Assembly (NCBI RefSeq): GCF_017349355.1
Contig: NZ_JAFMPM010000006.1
Span: forward strand, 1,798,001 to 1,862,000
Direction: 5' to 3'
Length of the DNA stretch: 64,000 nt
DNA from: Thiothrix fructosivorans
GTDB taxonomy: Bacteria; Pseudomonadota; Gammaproteobacteria; Thiotrichales; Thiotrichaceae
The translations under genes were made by a program, and so were the position numbers. The notes beneath the pieces are model-generated. The model was given only the letters and a program-made list of their open reading frames with translations. It did no database searches and had not been told where the DNA came from. This document shows, in pieces, positions 27,680 through 35,144 of the stretch (within the stretch, counting starts at the first letter, position 1; each line of letters opens with the position of its first letter).

Positions 27680-27701
27680 AGCCCCTTAACGGGGCTTTTT
27701 C
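27680..27701 (+). terminator. Rho-independent terminator after the cytochrome gene
   Basis: Stem AGCCCC / GGGGCT around the loop TTAAC, followed by TTTTT. Confidence 0.85.
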
Positions 27702-27718
27702 GTTGGCTGGTCTGATGC

Positions 27719-27799
27719 TTAGATCAAATGATATGCCATCGCGAGATTCAACATAGAAAGTGAAATAAGCAGCAAAATGAATTTATATTCAATATCCAT
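27719..27799 (-). CDS. 26-residue membrane miniprotein
   Basis: A very short frame, below usual annotation limits: MDIEYKFILLLISLSMLNLA and then MAYHLI. Almost the whole chain is one hydrophobic helix. A full-strength ribosome-binding site (GGAGG) lies 8 bases before the ATG, which is unlikely by chance. It resembles in layout the small single-helix subunits or regulators of membrane enzymes, but I cannot name it. It lies between the cytochrome terminator and the tmRNA promoter on the opposite strand. Confidence 0.5.
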   Translation of the reverse strand: MDIEYKFILLLISLSMLNLAMAYHLI

Positions 27800-27987
27800 C
27801 AGTCGTTCCTCCATTGTTTGTTTTTATTGATTAGCTTTATTTGCTGGTGTTTATTTATGACGTGTCCGATGTGTTTTGTCACCAGCGCGTTTGAGTGTAT
27901 CGTTTGTTTAATTAATAATCGCTTAATAGTGGCAAATTTTACAGCTTGCCGTTGATCAGCTAAATTCGCTTCATCTCATGGAACTGC

Positions 27988-28016
27988 ATGACAGTTGGAC
28001 GTTCAAACGGTATACT
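27988..28016 (+). promoter_or_regulatory. Predicted ssrA promoter
   Basis: ATGACA (27988-27993) and TATACT (28011-28016) with 17-base spacing, giving a leader of about 25 bases before the tmRNA 5' end, which RNase P would remove. Confidence 0.6.
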
Positions 28017-28046
28017 GGGTCATTCAGCAGGTTTTGCAGAAACTTC

Positions 28047-28411
28047 GGGGGCGACTTGGCTTCGACGTGGATTACAAAGTCTGGGGAGCATGTAGTGGAT
28101 GTGGTGACCACTTAAACACTAGTCACAAACAATAGTCGCAAACGACGACTCTTACGCTCTCGCCGCTTAATAACCGGTAGATAGCTGTCTGATCGCTACT
28201 GTGCTTATGCAGTACGAATATTCAGGCATCATCCAATCATAAGATCGTGCGGGAGGCTCGCCCAAGGCCAAACCACTAAACAGTATTGGGACAGCCTGTG
28301 AGCAGCCTGTCAGTTGGCGGCAATCGGGTTAAACAAATGACTGACTAAACATGTAGTAGCCTTCAGATGGAGGATTTGCGGACGCGGGTTCAATTCCCGC
28401 CGCCTCCACCA
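28047..28411 (+). ncRNA. ssrA: Transfer-messenger RNA
   Basis: The 365-base RNA rescues stalled ribosomes by trans-translation. The 5' end GGGGGCGACTTGGCTTCGAC pairs with the 3' end CGCCTCC before an encoded CCA, giving a 7-bp acceptor stem with one G-U. The T-arm GCGGGTTCAATTCCCGC is intact. The tag frame starts at GCA 28138 and encodes ANDDSYALAA followed by TAATAA (28168). The integrative element begins immediately after the CCA, so the mature RNA is unchanged by the insertion. Confidence 0.97.
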
Positions 28412-28413
28412 AA
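28398..28413 (+). repeat. attL: left 16-bp direct repeat in the tmRNA 3' end
   Basis: CGCCGCCTCCACCAAA forms the 3' acceptor strand and CCA of ssrA and recurs exactly at 42008-42023. Identity ends on both sides, as expected for an integrase core site. Confidence 0.9.
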
Positions 28414-28447
28414 TACCAATTTCATGCAGTATCATGAAGACTCACAA

Positions 28448-28481
28448 CCCCTTACAGGCGGCAATCTGTAAGGGGTTTTTT
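28448..28481 (+). terminator. Element-borne terminator for ssrA
   Basis: A perfect 10-bp stem (CCCCTTACAG / CTGTAAGGGG) followed by TTTTTT, 36 bases after the tmRNA 3' end and inside the element. It replaces the native terminator, which insertion has displaced to 42028. Confidence 0.9.
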
Positions 28482-28523
28482 GTTGCATGGTGTATCAATG
28501 GGTGTCATGACATCTTACGAATT

Positions 28524-28545
28524 TGTGGGTATTGTTGCGGGTATA
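28524..28545 (+). repeat. Probable integrase arm-type site, left
   Basis: A 22-base segment built of two GGGTAT half-units (TGTGGGTAT and TTGCGGGTATA). It matches 20 of 22 bases with 41924-41945 at the other end of the element. A further inverted copy (ATACCCAC) lies at 28564-28571, at the integrase start. Such repeated short sites flanking both att cores are typical arm-binding sites. Confidence 0.6.
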
Positions 28546-28573
28546 CCCGACTTTCAGAAAATGGATACCCACA

Positions 28574-29794
28574 ATGAAGCGCAAACTTACCGACACAGCC
28601 GCAAAGAATGCCAAACCAACGCCAGACGGCAAGCCGAAGAAATACAGCGACGGGGGCGGGCTGTTACTGTTGGTAAATCCCAACGGTTTGAAGTACTGGC
28701 GATATGTCTACAGGATGGATGGCAAAGAAAAAACGCTATCCATTGGCAGTTATCCAGAAATCAGCCTGAAGGATGCACGGTTACTGCACGAAGAGGCACG
28801 CGCCTTGCTTGCCCGTGGTGTTGACCCATCGCAGCACAAGCAAGCCACCAAGGGCGCTAGGGTGGCAGAATCGGCTAACACCTTTCAAGCCGTGGCTACT
28901 GAATGGCTTGTGAAGTTCACAGCAGACCAAGTGCCAGAACACACCGACCGGCAGAAACGGCGGCTAGAACGTCACGTTTTCCCGTGGATAGGCGGGCGCA
29001 TCATTGGGGAAATTGAGCCACCGGATATTTTAGCCGTGCTGCGACGTATCGAAGCGGCTGGAACGCTGGAAACCGCACACAGGGTTAAAACTATCATAGG
29101 GCAGGTGTTCCGCTATGCCGTGGCGACAGGTCGGGCGGTACGTGACCAAACCGCAGACCTGAAAGGCGCACTGCCACCCGCAAAAGGCAACCACTTTGCA
29201 GCGATCACAGACCCGAAGGAAATAGGGGAACTATTGCGGGCTATGGCTGGCTACCGTGGGGCTATTGAAACCTGCATAGCTTTGCAGTTGTCGGCTTACC
29301 TGTTCACCCGACCGGGCGAACTCAGACAAATGGAATGGGCAGAGATAGAAGGTGATGTGTGGACAATCCCAGCGGAAAAGATGAAGGCAGGGCGTGTGCA
29401 TGTAGTGCCATTGTGCAAACAGGCATTAGCTTTGCTGGGAGAAATGCGACCGCTAACAGGTAAACGGCGCTATGTGTTCCCGTCCCGCACGGATACCAGC
29501 AAGCCAATGAGCGCTAATACAGTGAGGTCGGCACTGGTACGGCTAGGCTATGAAAGCGACACGATGACCGCACACGGATTTAGAGCGCTTGCTAGTACCC
29601 GACTGTATGAGATGGGCTTTCATTCCGACCTGATAGAAAAGCAACTAGCCCACAGTATTGGTTCTGAGGTTCGCAGGGCTTACGACCGCTCACAGCACCT
29701 AGACCAACGTACAGCCATGATGCAGCAATGGGCGGATTATCTGGACAGTTTGCGGGATGGTGCGCAGGTCATACCGATACGGCGGGCAAGTTAG
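28574..29794 (+). CDS. int: P4-type tyrosine integrase
   Basis: From ATG 28574 the protein has about 406 residues. The N-terminal DUF4102 arm-binding domain reads DGGGLLLLVNPNGLKYWRYVY and YPEISLKDARLLHEEARALL. The catalytic domain has the arginine in LFTRPGELRQMEW, HGFRALAST (HxxR) and the C-terminal VRRAYDRSQHLDQR with the likely nucleophilic tyrosine. The family inserts elements into tRNA and tmRNA 3' ends, as found here. The start codon lies inside the left arm-site cluster, which suggests that integrase may autoregulate. Confidence 0.96.
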   Translation: MKRKLTDTAAKNAKPTPDGKPKKYSDGGGLLLLVNPNGLKYWRYVYRMDGKEKTLSIGSYPEISLKDARLLHEEARALLARGVDPSQHKQATKGARVAESANTFQAVATEWLVKFTADQVPEHTDRQKRRLERHVFPWIGGRIIGEIEPPDILAVLRRIEAAGTLETAHRVKTIIGQVFRYAVATGRAVRDQTADLKGALPPAKGNHFAAITDPKEIGELLRAMAGYRGAIETCIALQLSAYLFTRPGELRQMEWAEIEGDVWTIPAEKMKAGRVHVVPLCKQALALLGEMRPLTGKRRYVFPSRTDTSKPMSANTVRSALVRLGYESDTMTAHGFRALASTRLYEMGFHSDLIEKQLAHSIGSEVRRAYDRSQHLDQRTAMMQQWADYLDSLRDGAQVIPIRRAS

Positions 29795-29813
29795 CCAAGC
29801 TACATCAACAGAG

Positions 29814-29841
29814 AGCCGGGCATTGTTCCGGCTTTTTTTTG
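29814..29841 (+). terminator. Terminator after the integrase gene
   Basis: AGCCGG / CCGGCT stem with loop GCATTGTT and eight T residues. Almost the same sequence, in the same orientation, closes the DUF927 gene at 41549-41573. Confidence 0.85.
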
Positions 29842-29924
29842 CCTGCAATTCAGTGAGTTAGCCAAGCTATGATGCAGCACACAAAAATATAAAATTAATT
29901 TTCTGTTGGGAACACTGAAATTCA

Positions 29925-30060
29925 GGGGTAACAGGGGTAACAGTAAGAAAAAGAGAGTTTGTATACATTCTTTTTCTTTTATATTCAGTGGTTTATCTTG
30001 TTACCCCTCTGTTACCCCGAAACGAAAAAAAGGGGTAACAGAGGGGTAACAGGGGTAACA
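29925..30060. repeat. Left iteron block: seven GGGGTAACA copies
   Basis: GGGGTAACA occurs at 29925, 29934, 30032, 30043 and 30052 on the plus strand, and inverted (TGTTACCCC) at 29999 and 30010. The inverted pair and the following two direct copies form a perfect 20-bp inverted repeat (29999-30018 and 30032-30051) around a 13-base A-rich loop. It resembles an iteron-type replication origin or a partition/transfer site. The whole interval 29795-30207 has no gene. Confidence 0.85.
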
Positions 30061-30207
30061 GGCAAAGCAGCACACCAGCATGGCTAATCCTGAAAAGCAG
30101 GCATTCAACACCCAACGGCGAACCCTTCACAGTCAAAACCCATCTATTAATGTTTTGCATGGCGGAAATGCCGATTATGGCGCATCTCGTTTTTTAAGGA
30201 TTCGCAC

Positions 30208-30399
30208 ATGCTGCCAATTAAGAAAGTTTCGGAAATGACCACCCTAGCGCCTGCATCAATCCGCAGGAAATACCGGGCTGGCACATTCCCTGCACCATTG
30301 AAACTGTCAGAACGGCGCTATGGATGGCGTGAAAGCGACGTACAAGGATGGCTCGACAAGTTGGAGGCTGTGACCAATGGCAACGAAATCCAGCCGTAA
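30208..30399 (+). CDS. AlpA-family regulator / excisionase-like
   Basis: A 63-residue MerR-like winged-helix protein: LPIKKVSEMTTLAPASIRRK, then FPAPLKLSERRYGWRESDVQGWL, the pattern of AlpA/Xis-type proteins. These activate integrase or act as excision factors in P4-like elements. It follows the iteron block and overlaps the next gene by 23 bases. Confidence 0.8.
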   Translation: MLPIKKVSEMTTLAPASIRRKYRAGTFPAPLKLSERRYGWRESDVQGWLDKLEAVTNGNEIQP

Positions 30400-30637
30400 A
30401 AAAGCCGTCATTCAGGTACTAACTGCCTTGTTGCAACGTCCGCACAAGACAAGCGAACTCGACCAGCTTCTCAACTGGAGAAATTCACCACAAGCCGTGC
30501 TTGATTTGCGTCATCGCGGGTTTGAGATTTTGACCACTTACGATAGCGACAGACGCGGGATTTACAGCCTCCCGAACACCGAAAAACCCAAAGTTTACAA
30601 ATTTCTAGGAGAACATCATGCCAGTTTTAAGCATTGA
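30377..30637 (+). CDS. Small helix-turn-helix-like protein
   Basis: An 86-residue basic protein (KTSELDQLLNWRNSPQAVLDLRHRGFEILTTYDSDRRGIYSL) with the helix and wing pattern of a small winged-helix DNA-binding domain; similar proteins accompany phage regulators. Overlaps the AlpA-like gene before it and the gene after it. Function unknown. Confidence 0.55.
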   Translation: MATKSSRKKAVIQVLTALLQRPHKTSELDQLLNWRNSPQAVLDLRHRGFEILTTYDSDRRGIYSLPNTEKPKVYKFLGEHHASFKH

Positions 30638-31022
30638 ATTGACCGAAACCGAATACAGCCTTTTGTTGAATAAGGCGAACAGTTGCGATTTGCAGCAAGT
30701 CACCCGTGTTGCACTCGATCAATATTTTCACTCGCACCGCTTCACAGACGAAAACCTTCCGATCTTGGATTTGAGCGGGCATCGCAAGGCAGCAGCGGCG
30801 TTACAGGGTTCGCGTGTTGATCCTCGTTTGCCAGTCGCACCGAATCGCTACGAAACCGGGAATGACGGACGCTGTATTTACGAAGACGATGCAGCTTTTG
30901 ACCGTGCGGTTTCCGCTCACCAGTGGATTCTCAAACGCCACAGCGCGGAAAAAGCCACATTTGCACGCAAGAGAAGCGAGGGCGTGGTTAACGCTTTCGG
31001 CGGCATTACTTGCACCCTATAA
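30618..31022 (+). CDS. Hypothetical protein of the element
   Basis: A 134-residue soluble protein. The first part (LSIELTETEYSLLLNKANSCDLQQVTRVALDQYF) is helical and could be a ribbon- or helix-type DNA-binding fold; the rest has no recognised motif. It overlaps the previous gene by 20 bases and has AGGAG upstream, so it is expressed with the AlpA-like operon. Unknown function. Confidence 0.5.
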   Translation: MPVLSIELTETEYSLLLNKANSCDLQQVTRVALDQYFHSHRFTDENLPILDLSGHRKAAAALQGSRVDPRLPVAPNRYETGNDGRCIYEDDAAFDRAVSAHQWILKRHSAEKATFARKRSEGVVNAFGGITCTL

Positions 31023-31033
31023 CGTCAAATCGG

Positions 31034-31070
31034 CGGTAGTTTTGCCGAAACCTACCGTCAAAAACTACCG
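31034..31070. repeat. Inverted repeat between element genes
   Basis: Perfect 10-bp arms CGGTAGTTTT and AAAACTACCG separated by 17 bases, just after the gene ending at 31022. A longer imperfect inverted pair (ACGTCAAATCGG near 31022, CCGATTTTTGACGT near 31150) encloses it. Possible transcription stop or protein-binding site; no T-run follows. Confidence 0.5.
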
Positions 31071-31189
31071 CTCCGTTTGCCACTCCAATTTCATGGTTAA
31101 GGCATTGTAAATTAATGGAAATTTACGATTATTTGCCGGAAAACCTTCCGATTTTTGACGTGTGGTTTCCTAATGATTTGTGCGAGTAA

Positions 31190-31768
31190 ATGACAATGCG
31201 AAAAACGGGAAAAATCACCCTAGAAGACCTGTCAAAACGATCCATCAAGGGGCTTTCCAAAAAGATTGAAGCCGCCTTGAATGGGGCAACCGATGGCGCG
31301 TTTGAAGGCTTGCCCGTAGTGGCGACACGATGCAATTACGGCGGTTTGCGCTTCTGGTGGCAATGCCCGAAGTGTGGGCGGCGCGTTGGTGTCTTGTATG
31401 CGTTGCCTTGGAAGTTCAAGGAGTGGGCGTGTCGACATTGCCATGAAGCGGTTCATGCAAGCTCACGGGCTGGCAGGTACAAGCGCGAATATAACAAGGC
31501 GACAGGGCTTTATTTACGCTACAGCCGAAAGCGACCGGAAGAACTGCGACCCTTCGATTTCCTGAGCATGGATGACAAGCCAAGGCGAATGTCTTGGAAG
31601 CGTTGGCTAAAGATTTTCATCAAGCAGGCGACGGCGCGGAACAAGGCGCTCACATTTCATTTGAGTGCGCTGGATTGGGCGCATAGGGGCTGCATGAGCC
31701 ATGAAGAAGTCATTCGGGAACTGAATCGCATCAGTGCAGCGCAGAGGGCGGCAACTCAGGGCGGATAA
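31190..31768 (+). CDS. Zinc-ribbon protein of the element
   Basis: A 192-residue basic protein with a zinc-finger pair CPKCGRRV and CRHCHEAV about 25 residues apart (WWQCPKCGRRVGVLY...EWACRHC), flanked by RYNYGG-like sequence, then a Lys/Arg-rich helical C-terminus. The layout suggests nucleic-acid binding. I do not recognise a named family. ATG 31196 is an alternative start. A terminator-like hairpin follows the stop codon. Confidence 0.6.
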   Translation: MTMRKTGKITLEDLSKRSIKGLSKKIEAALNGATDGAFEGLPVVATRCNYGGLRFWWQCPKCGRRVGVLYALPWKFKEWACRHCHEAVHASSRAGRYKREYNKATGLYLRYSRKRPEELRPFDFLSMDDKPRRMSWKRWLKIFIKQATARNKALTFHLSALDWAHRGCMSHEEVIRELNRISAAQRAATQGG

Positions 31769-32088
31769 GCACCCCAAACCCGTGTTTTTGGGGTTTTGAG
31801 GCTTTCCGCGAATTCTCCCCGACCTTTCCCGACCTGAAAACTTAGGCGCGTGGTGGCGGATTGCAGCAAATCACCATTTAAGCCTCTGATGGTACTTGCA
31901 TTATGGTGGTGACGAACCCCGAAACTGGGGCGCGTTTCTGCAAACGACACCTCTGAATATTAGAAAAAACTTATCTAGTTCCTGGACTAAATCACGCATC
32001 CTCATTTTGAGGAAATGGGCGAATCTTTGGGGCGATTGCCCGCGCAACTCTCAAAGAATCACGCACGTTTGCTAACTGTAAAAATCAG
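31769..32088. other. Intergenic region with hairpin and possible antisense regulatory RNA
   Basis: About 320 bases. CCCCAAA / TTTGGGG (31772-31793) followed by TTTT is a likely terminator for the zinc-ribbon gene. The rest (about 31800-31960) is rich in short inverted pairs and lies where P4-like elements often encode a C4-type antisense RNA and a poorly supported reading frame on the opposite strand (31756-31950). I cannot confirm an RNA from sequence alone. Confidence 0.3.
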
Positions 32089-32328
32089 TCAAACTTTATT
32101 CAGGCTTTTTTTTATTGCCGTGTCTAGTTCCAGTCGTATCAATTCAATCACACGCGATTCAGTAAGGGGTGATTCATTCCCGCTTGTGCCTGCAAGCCAT
32201 TCATCAAGCATCAAGACTATCTGAGCATTCAGCGACCTACCGTTAGCCTTGGCTAAGGTCTCAATCCTTGTCCGTGTTTCGGGTTCAAGGCGCAATGGGT
32301 AAGGTGTTGGTCGGGTTTCTGCATTCAT
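32089..32328 (-). CDS. Arc-like ribbon-helix-helix repressor 1
   Basis: A 79-residue protein with the Arc/MetJ pattern: TPYPLRLEPETRTRIETLAK and then ANGRSLNAQIVLMLDEWL. In this fold the beta-strand residues (YPLRL) read DNA as a dimer. It is divergent from a second ribbon-helix-helix gene at 32448, sharing the sequence PTPYPLRLEP. Operator-like palindromes lie between them. The arrangement recalls divergent phage repressors such as Arc and Mnt. Confidence 0.8.
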   Translation of the reverse strand: MNAETRPTPYPLRLEPETRTRIETLAKANGRSLNAQIVLMLDEWLAGTSGNESPLTESRVIELIRLELDTAIKKSLNKV

Positions 32329-32342
32329 TTTTAGATCATATC

Positions 32343-32436
32343 AATAGGACTTGTTTAGAGTCACTAAGTCAATGTGAGTCCATTGGACTCTTCAGTAAAA
32401 GAGTGTTATCATAAGGAATCAAAACAAGTCCATATT
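32343..32436. promoter_or_regulatory. Palindromic operators between the divergent repressor genes
   Basis: Three related sites: AATAGGACTTGTTT (32343), the perfect palindrome GAGTCCATTGGACTC (32376-32390) and AAAACAAGTCCATATT (32421). The outer two are inverted copies of each other and all share AGTCC/GGACT. They are candidate binding sites for the two ribbon-helix-helix proteins, controlling both directions. Confidence 0.7.
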
Positions 32437-32447
32437 AGGAATATTAC

Positions 32448-32615
32448 ATGAGCAACCAAGCTAATAGACCAACGCCTTACCCGCTACGCCTTGAACCCGG
32501 ACTTTCCGAATGGGTGAAGGCACGGGCAAAGGACAACGATAGAAGCATTAACGCAGAGCTTAACAGATTGATTAAGCAAGCAAAGGAGGCGGAAAAACAG
32601 GCTTACATGCCGTAG
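32448..32615 (+). CDS. Arc-like ribbon-helix-helix repressor 2
   Basis: A 55-residue protein: RPTPYPLRLEPGLSEWVKAR, then AKDNDRSINAELNRLIKQAK. This is a complete ribbon-helix-helix domain with the same strand sequence as the divergent gene. AGGAAT precedes ATG 32448. It heads the membrane-protein operon and probably controls it. A CGCCCC/GGGGCG hairpin without T-run follows (32625-32642). Confidence 0.75.
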   Translation: MSNQANRPTPYPLRLEPGLSEWVKARAKDNDRSINAELNRLIKQAKEAEKQAYMP

Positions 32616-32711
32616 AAACGAAAACGCCCCAATGAAGGGGCGCTTAAGGACTGCAAGGTGTTGGAAGCACCAAACAGCCAATTACTGACCCACAATCAAT
32701 AGGTAACAGCA

Positions 32712-33149
32712 ATGTTAAATACTACCTCAAAACCGCCCAAAATGGGCAATATTCCACTTGCAGCAGTTCAGCAATGGATTGAAGCCGACGCGGAAAACAC
32801 CCCTGAGTCATGGGGCTATGTTTCCGGCTTGTTAAGCGGCATTCTGATTTTCCGCCCTGACATCAGCGAAGAACTGATGTTTTTGCATCAAATCGCCACA
32901 CAGCGCGGATTGATGGCAAGTCAGGCAACCGGCGGCAAATACTCGCTTCTCACCCCGAAAGAACGCATCGACGCTCTTTCTGACACCCTGAGCCGCATGA
33001 AGGCGCATTCGGTCATCTTGTCGCAATTCTTCACCCGACCGGCAACGAAACAAGCCGCGATTTCTGGCATGAATGCCGAAGTTGAAAACATGCTGGTTCT
33101 TTGGGAAAAGATCAAAGCAGACGTTGAAGAAATGGAGGTGCAGCAATGA
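32712..33149 (+). CDS. Hypothetical helical protein of the element operon
   Basis: A 145-residue soluble, helical, acidic protein (WIEADAENTPESWGYVSGLLSG, RIDALSDTLSRMKAHSVILSQ, VENMLVLWEKIKADVEEMEVQQ). No recognised motif. Its last codons overlap the start of the next gene (ATGA), so it is the first gene of a coupled series running to 35141. Confidence 0.6.
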   Translation: MLNTTSKPPKMGNIPLAAVQQWIEADAENTPESWGYVSGLLSGILIFRPDISEELMFLHQIATQRGLMASQATGGKYSLLTPKERIDALSDTLSRMKAHSVILSQFFTRPATKQAAISGMNAEVENMLVLWEKIKADVEEMEVQQ

Positions 33150-34078
33150 GCAAATACGCACCTCTCACCCTACGCGCCATTGCAGCAATCACGTCTGCAA
33201 CTTCGGCAGCAGCAGCATACCCAGCAGCGTCTAATCTGTTCGGCATGTTGCCCGGTGGCGTTATGGTCGCATCAAGCGCGGCGGTAATTTTTGGAGGCTG
33301 GCACATCGTCGCCACCTCAGGGGATACCGATCACCGCATTGTGTCCGGTGTTACAGCGGCGCTATTCGCTGGCGTGATGACCGTGGGCATTCATAGCAGT
33401 GGTCAACTGAAAACCGCAACACAAGCCACCAGCACGGCGGAACAAGCCGACACGCTATACATGAATCAGGAATCAACCCGCATGGCAACGCTGGCAACCG
33501 TGGCGGCTGAATTGCGGGCGACGCAGAAAAGCAAATACCCGGCGGAATATGCCGCGTTACAAGCGCAAGTCGACAAGCTTTCAACCCCAGCGGTTCGCAC
33601 TCCTACCGCAAGCCAAGAGGCAACCGCAACAACTGGCAGCATTCAGCAATGGATTGCAGCGAGTGTGTTTGAAATCGTCACACCTGCATTGCTGCTATTG
33701 GCTGGCATGTTTTCGCACCGTAAACAGCGTGACAACACCGCGTTAACACCTGTTAACAGTGCGTTAACACAAGAAAAACAAGAGGTTGTAATTTCAGCGT
33801 TAACAGACCCGTTAACAGCGTTAACAGACGATAACACCGCGTTAACAGCCGCCGACAACGAGTTAACAGACCCGTTAACAGCGTTAACACGTCGCTCTAT
33901 TGAGCCAACATCTGAGGGTTTCATCACCGCAAAACAGGTTATCAGTGCGACAAATTGCACCGATAGACAGGCGCGTGACGCAATCAAGCAAGCAACTGAT
34001 GACGGCATTTTAGAGAGTATCGGTTCTGGCAACGCTACCCGCTACCGCTACAGCAACAAACTGAGGATTGTAAAATGA
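33146..34078 (+). CDS. Membrane protein with C-terminal winged helix and ALT repeats
   Basis: The 310-residue product has two or three membrane segments in the first 75 residues (YPAASNLFGMLPGGVMVASS, IVSGVTAALFAGVMTVGI) and another near residue 185 (FEIVTPALLLLAGMF). A repetitive segment follows (TALTPVNSALT ... LTDPLTALTDD ... LTDPLTALTRR), then a winged-helix-like domain (ITAKQVISATNCTDRQARDA, IKQATDDGILESIG). A membrane-tethered DNA-binding protein is the simplest reading. The repeats correspond to ten GTTAAC palindromes in the DNA. ATGA overlaps link it to both neighbours. Confidence 0.65.
   Translation: MSKYAPLTLRAIAAITSATSAAAAYPAASNLFGMLPGGVMVASSAAVIFGGWHIVATSGDTDHRIVSGVTAALFAGVMTVGIHSSGQLKTATQATSTAEQADTLYMNQESTRMATLATVAAELRATQKSKYPAEYAALQAQVDKLSTPAVRTPTASQEATATTGSIQQWIAASVFEIVTPALLLLAGMFSHRKQRDNTALTPVNSALTQEKQEVVISALTDPLTALTDDNTALTAADNELTDPLTALTRRSIEPTSEGFITAKQVISATNCTDRQARDAIKQATDDGILESIGSGNATRYRYSNKLRIVK
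33742..33888. repeat. Ten GTTAAC palindromes inside the 33146-34078 gene
   Basis: GTTAAC starts at 33742, 33752, 33763, 33799, 33811, 33820, 33841, 33862, 33874 and 33883, always followed by A. Nine copies read xxG TTA ACA (Leu-Thr); the second is in another frame (GTT AAC, Val-Asn) yet keeps the same bases. This suggests the DNA sequence itself matters. Confidence 0.85.
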
Positions 34079-34584
34079 GCTTAATCCGCGCAACTAATAG
34101 CAGTATGCCCAACCTTGTGGGGCTTGGTTTATTGATCGGGGGCGGTGCATCTGCCCTATCTGTAATGGTGGGCGGCAATCCGATTTTGAACTTTCCCGGT
34201 AGAGAAGTCGCTGATTTTGCATTCGGTGCAGCAACAGCCGTTACAGGCTTTTTTGTACTGAAAGAAGGTTCAGCGGTAGCGGCATGGTTAGCCGGTGCTT
34301 TGGTCGCTGGCGCAATGGTTTACGCGGGTTTGAGCGTGGACACCGACCAAGCGGGGCGAATGCTCACAGCAACAATGAGTGCAGCGAAATCAGGCGCAGC
34401 CAGTGCAGCGGATAGCGTAGCGAATGGCACTAGCAGCACAAGCCAATACCGCGCAATTCGCCAACTGACAGCCGCAGAATCCGCAGAATGTGACGCTAAC
34501 CTAAAGTGGACTCGCACCGATCAAGGGCGACTCAATTGCTCAATTGCCAGTGACGGCAAGCGTTATGTGTGGAGCGCGAACTAA
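34075..34584 (+). CDS. Small membrane protein of the element
   Basis: A 169-residue protein with three likely membrane helices (residues 15-35, 45-62 and 66-85, rich in Gly/Ala), then an Ala/Ser-rich linker and a C-terminal soluble part (AAESAECDANLKWTRTDQGRLNCSIASDGKRYVW) with two cysteines that could form a disulfide. Unknown function. Overlaps its neighbours by ATGA and TAATG junctions, so it is made together with the M23 peptidase. Confidence 0.6.
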   Translation: MSLIRATNSSMPNLVGLGLLIGGGASALSVMVGGNPILNFPGREVADFAFGAATAVTGFFVLKEGSAVAAWLAGALVAGAMVYAGLSVDTDQAGRMLTATMSAAKSGAASAADSVANGTSSTSQYRAIRQLTAAESAECDANLKWTRTDQGRLNCSIASDGKRYVWSAN

Positions 34585-35141
34585 TGAGCCTAGCCACCTA
34601 TTTTAGCCCTGTTGCTACATGGTCGATTTCCATTGCCTTGGGCGTGGCAATCATCCCGCCAATGTATCAGGGCTTTGTGTTTGGTGGCGGTGAAAACTTT
34701 CTGGAACAAGCGCGTCAAGAGGTCGCTTACCTGTTTTCGTGGGCATCACCTAGCGCAATCCGCAAGCCATTAGAGGGTGATGCGGTCATCACATCACCTT
34801 ACGGAATGCGTAAACACCCAGTAACAGGACTGCAAGCCATGCATAACGGCAAGGATTACCGTTGCAACGTTGGGAAACCCGTGGGCGCTATTGCCGATGG
34901 CGTTATCAATTTTGCAGGCATGGCGGGGCATTCCGGCTTGCTGGTAGCAGTCGACCATGCTGATGGTATGCAGTCGCTCTATGCACATCTAAACGCCACA
35001 GATATGCAAGCGGGCAAGCAAGTCAGAGCGGGCGATGTTATCGGCGCGTGTGGCAATACCGGGCGTTCTACAGCACCACACCTGCATTTAGGCATAAAAC
35101 AACACGGGCAATTCATCGACCCGACCACTAAAGGACTCTAA
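34584..35141 (+). CDS. M23-family peptidase (LytM-like)
   Basis: From ATG 34584 (MSLATYFSPVATWS), which overlaps the preceding stop codon, the protein has about 185 residues. An N-terminal hydrophobic segment is followed by the M23 zinc-peptidase domain: SPYGMRKHPVTG, HNGKDYRCNVGKPVGAIADG (the H...D ligands), AHLNATDMQAGKQVRAGDVIG and PHLHLGIK (the HxH motif). All zinc ligands are visible. It should cut peptidoglycan cross-bridges. In this operon it probably opens the cell wall locally for DNA or particle passage. Confidence 0.88.
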   Translation: MSLATYFSPVATWSISIALGVAIIPPMYQGFVFGGGENFLEQARQEVAYLFSWASPSAIRKPLEGDAVITSPYGMRKHPVTGLQAMHNGKDYRCNVGKPVGAIADGVINFAGMAGHSGLLVAVDHADGMQSLYAHLNATDMQAGKQVRAGDVIGACGNTGRSTAPHLHLGIKQHGQFIDPTTKGL

Positions 35142-35144
35142 GCA

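Noticed and set aside
29925-30060. Iteron block considered as a CRISPR array
   Set aside because: Units are only 9 bp, of mixed orientation and without spacers of constant length.
31756-31950. 64-codon minus-strand frame in the element
   Set aside because: No ribosome-binding site and overlaps the end of the zinc-ribbon gene; more likely a non-coding or RNA region.
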